Assembly (NCBI GenBank): GCA_910584845.1
Contig: CAJUDH010000015.1
Location: 1 to 64,000 of the forward strand
Direction: 5' to 3'
From: an uncultured Lachnospiraceae bacterium
GTDB lineage: Bacteria; Bacillota; Clostridia; Lachnospirales; Lachnospiraceae
Length of the DNA: 64,000 bases
Below the pieces are notes generated by a model. The model was given only the letters and a program-made list of their open reading frames with translations. It was not told where the DNA came from and did no database searches. The position numbers and the translations under genes were made by a program. Positions 33,685 to 42,041 of the stretch are shown here, in pieces (position 1 is the first letter of the stretch; every line of letters begins with the position of its first letter).

Positions 33685-35700
33685 TTACAGTTTTTTCACA
33701 AACAGACAACGGATTGCGTTCAGCACAGCAAGAATCATAACACCTACATCTGCAAAAATCGCCAGATACATATTCGCGATGCCCACAGCCCCTAATGCGA
33801 GGCAGGCAAATTTCACAACAAGCGCCATCGTAATATTCTGGTACACAATCCTCAGACACTTCCTTGAAATCTTGATTGCTTTTGCAATCTTAATCGGATC
33901 GTCATCCATCAGAACAATATCCGCTGCTTCGATTGCCGCGTCGGAACCCATTGCCCCCATAGCGATACCAATATCCGCTCTGGAAAGCACAGGCGCGTCA
34001 TTGATACCGTCACCCACAAATGCCAGCTTTGCCTTGCCCGGCTTTACCCGCAGAAGTTCTTCTACTTTTTCAACCTTATCTGCCGGAAGAAGTTCGCTGT
34101 AAACTTCGTCAATCCCAAGTGACGCGGCAACCTGATTTGCCACTTTTTTTGCATCTCCGGTCAGCATGACGGCTCTTTCTACTCCCGCTTTCTTCAATTC
34201 CGCAATCGCCGCCTTAGAATGAGGTTTAATAATATCGGAAATCACGATATGACCTGCATATTCCCTATTAATTGCCATATGGATAATCGTTCCGGTCTGG
34301 TGACAGTCCTGATAAGGAATATTCAAATGCTTCATCAGTTTATCGTTCCCGGCCGCGACCTCCATGCTGTCTACTTTTGCAGTCACACCGTTTCCGCCGA
34401 TTTCCTGTATATCCGATACACGAGTCCTGTCAATTTCTCTTCCATATGCCCGCTGTAAACTCTTGCTGATCGGGTGGGAAGATGCGCATTCTGCAAAAGC
34501 AGCATACTCTAACAATTTTTCATTCCCTATGGTCGAATGGTGAATCCCATTTACTTCAAAGACACCCTTTGTCATGGTTCCGGTTTTGTCAAAAACAACA
34601 TATTTTGTCTGGGAGAGGATTTCCAGATAATTGGAGCCTTTCACCAAAACACCCTCCTTGCTTGCTCCTCCGATACCTGCAAAGAAACTTAAAGGAATAC
34701 TGATTACAAGCGCACAAGGGCAGCTAATGACAAGGAATGTCAACGCCCGGTAAATCCATACTCCCCAATCTGCTGACAGTCCCATAAAAAGCATACGGAC
34801 AACAGGAGGAAGGAATGCCAGCGCCAATGCTGCATAGCAGACAGCCGGAGTATAGATTTTTGCAAACTTCGAGATAAAATCCTCTGATTTTGATTTGCGG
34901 GAACTTGCATTTTCCACCAAATCCAAAATCTTAGAAACCGTAGATTCTCCAAACTCCTTTGTGGTCTGTATCTTCAATACTCCTGTCATGCTGATACAGC
35001 CGCTGATTACTTCATCGCCAACCTTTGCCTCCCTCGGCAGACTTTCCCCAGTCAGTGCACTGGTATTCAGGCTGGAAGCACCACAGACGATAATCCCGTC
35101 AATCGGCACTTTCTCTCCCGGCTGAACAACAATCACGCTGCCAATCCCTACTTCATCCGGATCAATCTGCTCTAATTTTCCATTTCTCTCAACATTTGCA
35201 TAATCAGGACGAATGTCCATTAGGTTGCTGATATTCCGGCGGCTCTTGCCAACCGCATATCCCTGAAACCACTCACCAATCTGATAAAACAGCATAACAG
35301 CAATAGCTTCCAGATATTCTCCATTTTCATAAATAGCCAGTGCCATTGCCCCAATTGTAGCCACAGCCATCAGAAAACTCTCATCAAATACCTGACGGTT
35401 TTTAATACCCTTTATAGCTTTCCGTAAAATGTCATATCCGATAATCAGATAATTAATCAGATAGCACACAAAACGAAGCCATCTTCCAGCGGACGGGAAT
35501 AAATACCCGCAGGCCGTATCAAACATCTCTGCGGAAATAAACTGGAGCGCCAGTAAGATACTGGCACTGAGTAAAATCCGGACCATCATAACCCTTTGCT
35601 TTTTTGTCATGCCATCTTTGCGGCTGCCAATAAAAATAAGAAGCGTCGCAGCCATTATAATGACAACCATAAGCAATATACTTATTACTAATTCCTCCAT
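33685..35700 (-). CDS. cadA: Zn/Cd/Pb-type P1B ATPase
   Basis: The 671-residue membrane pump exports divalent heavy metals. Motifs in order are TGES (217-220), the membrane metal site CPC (327-329), phosphorylation site DKTGT (371-375), the P1B-type SHP motif (ASSHPISKSL), GDGIND, and a last helix with FADVG and NAIR. CPC together with the C-terminal acidic FADVG fits the ZntA/CadA (Zn, Cd, Pb) branch rather than the copper branch. There is no N-terminal HMA domain. That function is supplied by the separate protein at 35917-36135. AGGAG precedes the ATG. The gene looks AT-richer than the flanking genome, which suggests transfer. Confidence 0.92.
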   Translation of the reverse strand: MEELVISILLMVVIIMAATLLIFIGSRKDGMTKKQRVMMVRILLSASILLALQFISAEMFDTACGYLFPSAGRWLRFVCYLINYLIIGYDILRKAIKGIKNRQVFDESFLMAVATIGAMALAIYENGEYLEAIAVMLFYQIGEWFQGYAVGKSRRNISNLMDIRPDYANVERNGKLEQIDPDEVGIGSVIVVQPGEKVPIDGIIVCGASSLNTSALTGESLPREAKVGDEVISGCISMTGVLKIQTTKEFGESTVSKILDLVENASSRKSKSEDFISKFAKIYTPAVCYAALALAFLPPVVRMLFMGLSADWGVWIYRALTFLVISCPCALVISIPLSFFAGIGGASKEGVLVKGSNYLEILSQTKYVVFDKTGTMTKGVFEVNGIHHSTIGNEKLLEYAAFAECASSHPISKSLQRAYGREIDRTRVSDIQEIGGNGVTAKVDSMEVAAGNDKLMKHLNIPYQDCHQTGTIIHMAINREYAGHIVISDIIKPHSKAAIAELKKAGVERAVMLTGDAKKVANQVAASLGIDEVYSELLPADKVEKVEELLRVKPGKAKLAFVGDGINDAPVLSRADIGIAMGAMGSDAAIEAADIVLMDDDPIKIAKAIKISRKCLRIVYQNITMALVVKFACLALGAVGIANMYLAIFADVGVMILAVLNAIRCLFVKKL

Positions 35701-35768
35701 AATAAAACTCCTATCAAAATATACTTAATTATTTAATCGTTATTGGTAAAAATAACACCCTTATACTC

Positions 35769-35822
35769 AAGGCCGCCAGTATTTATCAACCTGTTCAAGT
35801 CAATAATATGGCTGGCGGCCTT
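35769..35822 (-). terminator. Hairpin between HMA and ATPase genes
   Basis: AAGGCCGCCAG (35769-35779) pairs perfectly with CTGGCGGCCTT (35812-35822) around a 32-base loop. A good T run is missing on the minus strand, so it may attenuate or process the transcript between the two cistrons rather than end it. Confidence 0.4.
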
Positions 35823-35916
35823 TCGTTATATTGCCTGACAGTAACTCTGTCTAATGTGCAGCATAAATTGCAGCGGCGCATTTTAAGGGTGTCACTCTGT
35901 CACAGGCAGCTACCGC

Positions 35917-36135
35917 TTAAAGGAAAATCTCGCAGTCCGGCTCCACTTTTTTACAAGCATCCAGCACGTTCTTCATGACATCTTTCGGCTCCTGCCCCTC
36001 ATCAAACTCCACAATCATTTTCTGTGTCATGAAATTAACTGTTGCGTTCTGCACACCAGCAGTCTTGCGAGCCGCATCCTCCATCAAATTTGCGCAGTTG
36101 GCACAGTCTACCTCGATCTTGTAAGTTTTCTTCAT
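35917..36135 (-). CDS. Stand-alone HMA metallochaperone
   Basis: The 72-residue protein is one heavy-metal-associated domain with the metal-binding motif D10-C-A-N-C14 in its first loop and the usual beta-alpha-beta-beta-alpha-beta pattern. The Asp before the first Cys is typical of Zn/Cd-type HMA domains (copper types have GMTCxxC). It lies 216 bases before the P1B ATPase, which lacks this domain, so it probably hands metal to the pump or acts as its detached sensor. AAGGAGGACTTTACA precedes the ATG. A promoter and an ArsR-type operator lie directly upstream. Confidence 0.85.
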   Translation of the reverse strand: MKKTYKIEVDCANCANLMEDAARKTAGVQNATVNFMTQKMIVEFDEGQEPKDVMKNVLDACKKVEPDCEIFL

Positions 36136-36167
36136 TGTAAAGTCCTCCTTGTTATTTTAAAATTCAG

Positions 36168-36189
36168 TGATTAAGTACTTGTTTAATCA
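36168..36189. promoter_or_regulatory. ArsR/SmtB-type operator
   Basis: TGATTAA (36168-36174) and TTAATCA (36183-36189) form a perfect inverted repeat with an 8-base spacer. On the minus strand it begins just after the predicted start of the HMA transcript, so a bound repressor would block RNA polymerase. Confidence 0.7.
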
Positions 36190-36199
36190 TTATGGCCGT

Positions 36200-36228
36200 A
36201 GTATAATACGGAAAAAGGCACACGTCAA
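36200..36228 (-). promoter_or_regulatory. Promoter of the HMA-ATPase operon
   Basis: On the minus strand TTGACG (36223-36228) and TATACT (36200-36205) are 17 bases apart. The start would fall near 36193, next to the operator at 36168-36189. Confidence 0.8.
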
Positions 36229-36435
36229 TATCCCCAAAGCATTCCCTCCCAAACGGGCGAAAAGTATTTCTGTTTGGGCGAAATGTAAGTCAAAGGCCCC
36301 GCTGCAAGCAACGGGCATCAAATTTGTAGCGCTGCAGAGCAGCGGGGTATTTGACCCTCGCGGCAGTCGCCAAATGTGCATGCAAGCATGCCTGCTTGGC
36401 TCGTTGCTTGCGGGAATAAAAGAAAGGAAAACAAT
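36229..36435. other. Upstream region of the intact arsR gene
   Basis: This region is GC-richer than the metal genes around it. It carries short dyads (CCGCTGC...GCAGCGG near 36298-36342) and the palindromic repeat at 36374-36400. No gene is seen. Confidence 0.35.
36374..36400. repeat. Palindromic dispersed repeat, copy 1
   Basis: GCATGC-AA-GCATGC (36378-36391) forms a compact palindrome within a 27-base segment. The segment matches 46517-46543 at 21 positions by eye. Confidence 0.45.
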
Positions 36436-36804
36436 ATGGATCATATGAAATTGCCGCATCAACATGGAGAAGGACAACAGACGGTACGAATCCAGAAACA
36501 GTTAGACCATGTAGATTATTTTCAAACCGTAGCGGAAGTTTTCAAACAGCTTGGAGATACCACCAGAATCCGAATTTTCTGGCTTCTCTGCCACCAGGAG
36601 GAATGTGTCCTCAATATTTCAGATATGCTTCATATGTCAAGTCCGGCAGTGTCACATCATCTCAGACCATTGAAAAACAGCGGTCTTATTGTTTGCCGGC
36701 GTGAAGGAAAAGAGGTTTACTATCGTGCCGCAGATACGCCACAGGGACGTCTGCTGCATCAGATGATTGAGCAGGTTATGGAAATCACCTGCCCCCAATT
36801 ATGA
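36436..36804 (+). CDS. ArsR/SmtB-family metal-responsive repressor
   Basis: The 122-residue protein has a winged helix-turn-helix: VFKQLGDTTRIRIFWLLC (about 36-53), EECVLNISDMLHMSSPAVSHHLRPLKNSGLI (helices 3-4) and the wing GKEVYYRA. A cysteine in EECVLN occupies the helix-3 position that binds metal in CadC/SmtB proteins. His residues lie at the N-terminus and in the last helix (LLHQMIEQ). It most likely represses the divergent HMA-ATPase operon through the operator at 36168-36189 until Zn/Cd/Pb binds. AGAAAGGAAAACAAT precedes the ATG. The AraC gene starts 10 bases downstream. Confidence 0.88.
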   Translation: MDHMKLPHQHGEGQQTVRIQKQLDHVDYFQTVAEVFKQLGDTTRIRIFWLLCHQEECVLNISDMLHMSSPAVSHHLRPLKNSGLIVCRREGKEVYYRAADTPQGRLLHQMIEQVMEITCPQL

Positions 36805-36814
36805 GGTCTGCCCT

Positions 36815-37735
36815 ATGAATGAGGAATTGAAAAAAATACAAAAAAATGTGGAGAAATTTCATCAAGAGGTATCACAGGCTCTCATTCCGCTTTATCCTGG
36901 TATTGAGTTATGCTATCTTACATTTTCAACCGATTCTTTTTCTGTGCGGCATAAGACTATATCACATATTATTCAGATTAACTACTGCAAATCCGGACAG
37001 CTTATGTGGGAGATGAAAAACGGAAACCGTATATATCTGAATCCGGGAGATTTTTCTCTCCATACCATGAAAGCCTGTACGGATTCTGTACTTACTTTTC
37101 CAAACAATAGGTATCAGGGACTTAGTATTTATATTGATCTGCCAAAAGCCTCTGGAAATCCACCTGACCTGCTGGAAAACAGTACTATTTTTGAAACCGT
37201 ATTGCCTAAAAAATTTTGCCAAAACGATAGTCCTGTCTTTCTTGCCGGAAATGAACAGACGGAAAGTATCTTTTCTGCATTTTATGACCAGCCTGAAACA
37301 CTTACGCTTCCATACCAGAAAATCAAAGTTTTAGAATTGTTGTTATACCTTGCCAAAATGGAATTTACTCCCCAAAGCAAATTGGTAGAATATCAATTCG
37401 AGCTAACAGAAACGATCCGAAACATTCATGACCAGCTTTTGCAACACATGGAGCAAAGAATTACCATAGAGGAACTTTCAAGGCAATATCTCATCAATCA
37501 AACAACTTTGAAAAATGTGTTCAAGTCTGTTTATGGAACTTCCATTGCGGCACATATCAAGGAACACCGAATGCGGCAAGCTGCCTATATGTTAATAGAA
37601 TCAAATATGAATATAGCGGAGATTGCACAGGCTGTTGGCTATGATAGCCAAAGTAAATTTACAACTGCATTTAAAGCATATTTTAAAGTCCTTCCTAGAG
37701 AATATCGAAAAAATAAAACCAAGCAAAATATCTAA
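36815..37735 (+). CDS. AraC-family transcriptional regulator
   Basis: The 306-residue protein has an N-terminal sensing region with a beta-barrel-like part (about 40-110, containing YCKSGQLMWEMKNGNRIYLNPGD). The C-terminal AraC helix-turn-helix pair lies at about 205-300 (ITIEELSRQYLINQTTLKNVFKSVYG and NIAEIAQAVGYDSQSKFTTAFKAYF). It is 10 bases after the arsR stop, so the two are co-transcribed. Similar AraC proteins in Clostridia lie beside transporters. Here its target could be the metal operon or genes outside the island. AGGTCTGCCCT gives a modest ribosome site. Confidence 0.85.
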   Translation: MNEELKKIQKNVEKFHQEVSQALIPLYPGIELCYLTFSTDSFSVRHKTISHIIQINYCKSGQLMWEMKNGNRIYLNPGDFSLHTMKACTDSVLTFPNNRYQGLSIYIDLPKASGNPPDLLENSTIFETVLPKKFCQNDSPVFLAGNEQTESIFSAFYDQPETLTLPYQKIKVLELLLYLAKMEFTPQSKLVEYQFELTETIRNIHDQLLQHMEQRITIEELSRQYLINQTTLKNVFKSVYGTSIAAHIKEHRMRQAAYMLIESNMNIAEIAQAVGYDSQSKFTTAFKAYFKVLPREYRKNKTKQNI

Positions 37736-38067
37736 TATGTGTCCTAAACAGATTGCCTAAGCAATCGGAACACCGGCACACCTTTCGGAATGTCGCGGGC
37801 AGAAAAACATTTCTGTTTTGTCCGTTCATTCGAAATAGTCACTTATGTAGCAGGCAAAACGTTTATAATCAAGTATATAAATTGACATGTGAAAACATAA
37901 AAGAAAACGGTAATGATTATTTGCCCAGGGCAGCCAGTGAGGAAGCCATTCCGGAGGGGCATGGCAGGAGAAGCCATCAACTGCTGGTTGAATCTGCCAA
38001 AATCAACCATTGGTTAGTTTCAGGGCAACTTTTTTCTATGTATACTGATGGCAAGGAGGATAAAAAC
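37736..38067. other. Intergenic region without a supported gene
   Basis: The frame of the next gene stays open across this region, but the predicted extension is basic, of no recognisable family and lacks a ribosome site. A TATAAT at 37864-37869 may be a -10 box without a clear -35. Confidence 0.35.
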
Positions 38068-38814
38068 ATGAATCAGGAAACGATAGGAAAATTCGTTGCA
38101 ACCTGTCGAAAAGAGAAGGGGTTTACACAAAAACAGTTAGCAGAAAAGTTAAATATTACCGACCGGGCCGTATCAAAATGGGAGACCGGAAAAAGCATTC
38201 CGGACGCCGCCATTATGCTGGACTTATGTAAAATACTTGGTATCAGCGCAAATGAACTGCTCAGCGGAGAAAGGATTGCCATGGAAAATTATCAAAAAAA
38301 GGCGGAAGAAAATCTGGTAGAATTGCAGCAAAAAGCAAATAACGCTCAAAAAAGTTCGAATTTACTTGTAAAGTTTGTAGCCCTAATTTTAGGAGTGCTG
38401 TTTATAGTCAAATATGGAATCGGCAGTAAAGCTTCGTATTTTGTGGATTCCATCAGCATGGAATTTATCCTGATTCCCTGCCTTTTGATGCTGCTGTGTA
38501 CAGGGTATTGGCGGGGCTTTCTACAGGCATTTGCCTACTTCATTAGGAGAAACCATTGCACAGCAGAAAGGTTAAGGGACAGCGCGAACGCGCTGAAACT
38601 GGTATGCAGATCCAGTTTGATTTGGGGAAGCATCGGCTTTACAATCAGCACGGTGAACCTTATGCGCCACCACATGCCAGATCCCAAGTTTGGTGCCTTA
38701 TGTGGGGATCTATCGGTAGCGTTGCTTCCCTTGTTTTACTCCTTGGTTATAAATGCGGTACTGATGCCACTGTATTTTGAACTAAACCGTTTCTATACGA
38801 AAAATGCAGAGTGA
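38068..38814 (+). CDS. XRE-type regulator fused to a membrane domain
   Basis: The 248-residue protein has an N-terminal helix-turn-helix of the XRE/Cro type (about 6-62, with FTQKQLAEKLNITDRAVSKWETGKSIPDAAIM). Four hydrophobic helices follow (about 105-120, 130-150, 190-205 and 220-240). Such HTH-membrane fusions are common in Clostridia and are thought to couple membrane stress or peptides to transcription. The ATG at 38068 is chosen because AAGGAGGATAAAAAC precedes it and the HTH then starts at residue 6. It closes the AT-richer island. Ligand and targets are unknown. Confidence 0.85.
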   Translation: MNQETIGKFVATCRKEKGFTQKQLAEKLNITDRAVSKWETGKSIPDAAIMLDLCKILGISANELLSGERIAMENYQKKAEENLVELQQKANNAQKSSNLLVKFVALILGVLFIVKYGIGSKASYFVDSISMEFILIPCLLMLLCTGYWRGFLQAFAYFIRRNHCTAERLRDSANALKLVCRSSLIWGSIGFTISTVNLMRHHMPDPKFGALCGDLSVALLPLFYSLVINAVLMPLYFELNRFYTKNAE

Positions 38815-39168
38815 GGGTAGGATACCGTAAGATAAAAAAGCGCCAGCGGATAAAATGCCTTAAAAGCAGGTGGCAATTCATCAAATGATAGGTTTGCGTT
38901 ATTACCGTGTGCCGTAGTCCGGTATGCTCCGTTCCGCTTCTCTGCAGAACCGTAAATTGCGATAAAAAATTCCGTTGGCCCCTTAATACAGGGGGCTATG
39001 CTGGCAAGGCAACGCAATGAGGCGAAGAGGGGCGCCCATTCACGATAACGCTGCCGGCTTCCAAATGCCGGCGCCGGATGTGTGTATTCCCTTGTCCAGT
39101 GAGGATAAAAAGATTAAGGGCTTCCCGATATGGTTGGAAGCCCTTTTTTGTTTATAAATAAAGAATAC
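38815..39168. other. Intergenic region between convergent genes
   Basis: These 354 bases hold the terminator at 39116-39145 and a short dyad GCCGGC...GCCGGC (about 39053-39072). No gene is seen. Composition returns to GC-rich about here, marking the right edge of the island. Confidence 0.4.
39116..39145. terminator. Bidirectional terminator
   Basis: AAGGGCTTCC (39116-39125) pairs perfectly with GGAAGCCCTT (39136-39145) around a 10-base loop. T6 follows on the plus strand. On the minus strand it follows the aldehyde dehydrogenase stop by 23 bases. Confidence 0.8.
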
Positions 39169-40548
39169 TTAACGTAAAAACAAATGGATGAGCCAGCCGT
39201 AGATTTTCCGGTAAGGCTGATACCGCATAGGCAGGTCAATCCATGTTTTTTTATCCACGATGCTTTTTTCATGGGAAAAGGTATGAAACCCATCTTTTCC
39301 ATGGTATGACCCCATTCCGCTCTCTCCAAAGCCGCCAAAGCCCATCTCACTGGTAGCCAAGTGGATTATGGTATCGTTGATGCAGCCTCCGCCGAATCCG
39401 CAGCGTGTGGTAACTTTCCGGGCAGCGCGGGGGTTTTGGGTAAAGATATAAAGGGCCAGGGGATGGGGCAGGGAATTGATTTTACAGATAGCCTCGTCAA
39501 ACGAATCATAGGCCAAAACCGGCAGGATCGGCCCGAATATTTCTTCCTGCATCACTTTGTCCTGGAAGGTTACATTGTCCATGATGGTGGGTTCGATTTG
39601 TAGGGTAGCGGCACAGGTACCGCCGCCGGCTACGATTTTAGCCGGGTTCATTAGCCCGGTGAGGCGGTTAAAATGTTTCTCATTGATAATTTTCCCGTAA
39701 TTTTTCTTGTCCAGGGGGTGCTTGCCAAATTGACGCCGGACCTGCTTTTGGATTTCCTTTATTAACTGGCTTTTCACTGCCTTGTCGCAATAGATATAAT
39801 CCGGAGCTACGCAGGTTTGGCCGCAATTTAAAAATTTTCCGAAGACGATCCGTTTGGCAGCCAAAGCCAAATTGGCTGTCCGGTCTACCACGCAAGGGCT
39901 TTTTCCGCCAAGTTCCAGGGTGACCGGCGTTAAATGGGCGGCAGCGTGGCGCATGACTTCCTTTCCCACAGCCTGGCTGCCTGTGAAGAAAATATAATCA
40001 AAATGTTCCTGGAGGAGCCAAGTGTTTTCTGTGCGGCCTCCGGTGACGACCGTTACCAGTTTTTCGGGGAAGCACTTTTTGACAATGTGCCGGATTACCT
40101 CGCTGGTGTTAGGGGAATAGGCGCTGGGCTTTAATATTGCCGTATTGCCGGCGGCTAAAGCGTCTACCAAAGGCTCCATAGCCAATAGGAAGGGGTAATT
40201 CCAGGGGCTCATAATCAGCGCTACCCCATAAGGGGACGGCTTTTTATAGCTCCGTGCATGGAATTGGGCCAAAGGGGTAGGGACGGTTTTCTCCCTGGCC
40301 AGGCTGTGTATGTGCTTTAACATGTAAGTGATTTCGCTTAAGACAAGCCCGGTCTCGCACATATAGCTTTCAAAGCCGCTTTTGCCCAGGTCCAGGCGGA
40401 TGGCTTCTTCGATGGCCTTTTCATGGTTTTGGATACATTGGCTTAGCTTTTCCAGGGCATGGATCCGCGTGCTGATTTTCAAGGTGGCGCCGGTGCGGAA
40501 GTAGGCGCGTTGCTTTTCTACCATTTGTCTGATTTCTTGTTTTTCCAT
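39169..40548 (-). CDS. Aldehyde dehydrogenase
   Basis: The 459-residue NAD(P)-dependent enzyme oxidises aldehydes to acids. It has the general base Glu212 (LELGGKSP), the catalytic Cys246 (NCGQTC), the cofactor segment FTGSQAVGKEVM and the motif MSPWNYPF. The lack of an N-terminal extension, the start MEKQEIRQMVEKQRAYF and the hydrophobic C-terminus (IYGWLIHLFLR) fit the ALDH3-like group that acts on medium or long aliphatic aldehydes. That C-terminus may be a membrane anchor. It starts 13 bases after an iron alcohol dehydrogenase, so the pair could turn an alcohol into an acid or detoxify aldehydes. Confidence 0.9.
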   Translation of the reverse strand: MEKQEIRQMVEKQRAYFRTGATLKISTRIHALEKLSQCIQNHEKAIEEAIRLDLGKSGFESYMCETGLVLSEITYMLKHIHSLAREKTVPTPLAQFHARSYKKPSPYGVALIMSPWNYPFLLAMEPLVDALAAGNTAILKPSAYSPNTSEVIRHIVKKCFPEKLVTVVTGGRTENTWLLQEHFDYIFFTGSQAVGKEVMRHAAAHLTPVTLELGGKSPCVVDRTANLALAAKRIVFGKFLNCGQTCVAPDYIYCDKAVKSQLIKEIQKQVRRQFGKHPLDKKNYGKIINEKHFNRLTGLMNPAKIVAGGGTCAATLQIEPTIMDNVTFQDKVMQEEIFGPILPVLAYDSFDEAICKINSLPHPLALYIFTQNPRAARKVTTRCGFGGGCINDTIIHLATSEMGFGGFGESGMGSYHGKDGFHTFSHEKSIVDKKTWIDLPMRYQPYRKIYGWLIHLFLR

Positions 40549-40561
40549 GATCCTATCCTTT

Positions 40562-41722
40562 CTACTTTGTTGTTTTGTGTACAGGCCGGCAAAGGGTATG
40601 GTAAAAAGTTTCCAATTCCCTGGCATCCATCAATACGGGGACCGGATACAAAGGATTTGCTTCCCTGTCCGCATAGCGGGCCAGTTTACGGATGTCCTTT
40701 TTCTGAATTTGCGGTATTACGTCCCCGATCCCCAGCCGCTTTTTCATTGCTTGAATAGCTTCAATAAATGCCTGTGCCCCTTTTGCGTGGGGCATATCCT
40801 GGCTGGCGACGCCTGCGGCAATGGCCAGATCATGAAGTTGTTTGTGGATGGCCGGGCCATAGGCTTCCAACACGAAAGGAAGCAGGACGGAATTGGCAAG
40901 GCCGTGGGGGACGCCGTATTCACCTCCCAGGGAATGGGCAATGGCATGGATATACCCCACATAAGATTTGGAAAAAGCCCATCCTGCATGGTAGGAGGCA
41001 ACGAGCATTTGTTTACGGGCTTTTGGATCCAGGCCGTTTTGGCAGGCTTTATCTATATTGGAAAAAATTAGGCGTACCGCTTTTAGCGCGGCCCTTCGGG
41101 TATCCCTGGTGGTAGAATTGCCAATATAGGCTTCCACGGCGTGGGTAAGGGCGTCCATGCCTGTGGTGGCGGTGATGGAGGGGGGGAGGCTAAAGGTAGC
41201 CACGGGATCCAGCACCGCATATTGTGGGATTAACGGAAAGTCATTAATGGCATATTTGTGCCTGGTTTGGGAATCCGTTATGACGGCGGATAAAGTGGTT
41301 TCACTGCCGGTACCGGCCGTGGTGGGCACGGCGATCAAAAGGGGGAGCTGCCGGCGCACTTTCAGGATCCCTTCCATTTCTTTTAAAGGCTTGTCCGGCC
41401 TGGCAATCCTGGCCCCCACCGCCTTTGCGCAGTCTATGCTGGAGCCGCCGCCAAAGCCAAGGATTCCCTGGCACCTTTGTGAACGGTAAAGCCGCCGGGC
41501 TTCTTCCACATTGGCGCTGGTAGGGTTGGCCACGGTTTTGCCATAAACTACATAAGAAATGCCGTGGCGGGCAAGCGCTGCATTGAGCCGATTGGCCAGG
41601 CCAAGGCGGATGATAGTGGGGTCCGTGACAATAAGTACTTTGGCGCAGCCGTGCCTTTGCAGCACAATTGGCAATTGGCTTACGTCGGATATAAGCTTGG
41701 GTTTCCGGTTTGAATTTTTCAT
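40562..41722 (-). CDS. Iron-containing alcohol dehydrogenase
   Basis: The 386-residue protein belongs to the Fe-ADH family. It has the NAD-binding GFGGGSSIDCAKAVG (about 93-107), the motif PTTAGTGSE (about 133-141), and the metal ligands in TGMDALTHAVEAY and in HAIAHSLGGEYGVPHG. It interconverts a primary alcohol and an aldehyde. It is followed by an aldehyde dehydrogenase in the same operon, and a promoter lies at 41865-41893 on the minus strand. Substrate is not readable. 1,3-propanediol-type or long-chain alcohols are both possible. Confidence 0.9.
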   Translation of the reverse strand: MKNSNRKPKLISDVSQLPIVLQRHGCAKVLIVTDPTIIRLGLANRLNAALARHGISYVVYGKTVANPTSANVEEARRLYRSQRCQGILGFGGGSSIDCAKAVGARIARPDKPLKEMEGILKVRRQLPLLIAVPTTAGTGSETTLSAVITDSQTRHKYAINDFPLIPQYAVLDPVATFSLPPSITATTGMDALTHAVEAYIGNSTTRDTRRAALKAVRLIFSNIDKACQNGLDPKARKQMLVASYHAGWAFSKSYVGYIHAIAHSLGGEYGVPHGLANSVLLPFVLEAYGPAIHKQLHDLAIAAGVASQDMPHAKGAQAFIEAIQAMKKRLGIGDVIPQIQKKDIRKLARYADREANPLYPVPVLMDARELETFYHTLCRPVHKTTK

Positions 41723-41864
41723 ATTTTTTCTGTAGGAAATGGGCCAAGTGCCATGGCTGCAGGCATTGGGCCAATGCCGCCCGTGCCAAATACCGGGGCC
41801 GCACGGCAGAAGGGGGCCTTGCTGCCAGATGCAGGTATTTGGTGCTGCTGTTGAACTGTAATCT

Positions 41865-41893
41865 ATTTTATGCTATATGGGCGGATTTGGCAA
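41865..41893 (-). promoter_or_regulatory. Promoter of the alcohol/aldehyde dehydrogenase operon
   Basis: On the minus strand TTGCCA (41888-41893) and TAAAAT (41865-41870) are 17 bases apart. Confidence 0.55.
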
Positions 41894-41947
41894 GGAGAAG
41901 CCGCAACGGACAGGCTTTCCAAACTTTCCTGTAAAGAGAAACACATT

Positions 41948-41976
41948 TTGACTTTGGAAAGCAATAGTGGTATATT
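41948..41976 (+). promoter_or_regulatory. Promoter of the hybrid histidine kinase
   Basis: TTGACT (41948-41953) and TATATT (41971-41976) are 17 bases apart, about 65 bases before the ATG at 42042. Confidence 0.65.
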
Positions 41977-42041
41977 GGTTATAGTACAAATAAAAGCATA
42001 TTTTGCTATATGGATCCAAGGATATGGGATGGTGTATAAAT

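Larger units (their letters stand above)
41723..42041. other. Divergent promoter region
   Basis: The 319 bases hold one promoter for the alcohol dehydrogenase operon (minus, 41865-41893) and one for the hybrid kinase (plus, 41948-41976). No gene is seen. Confidence 0.55.
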
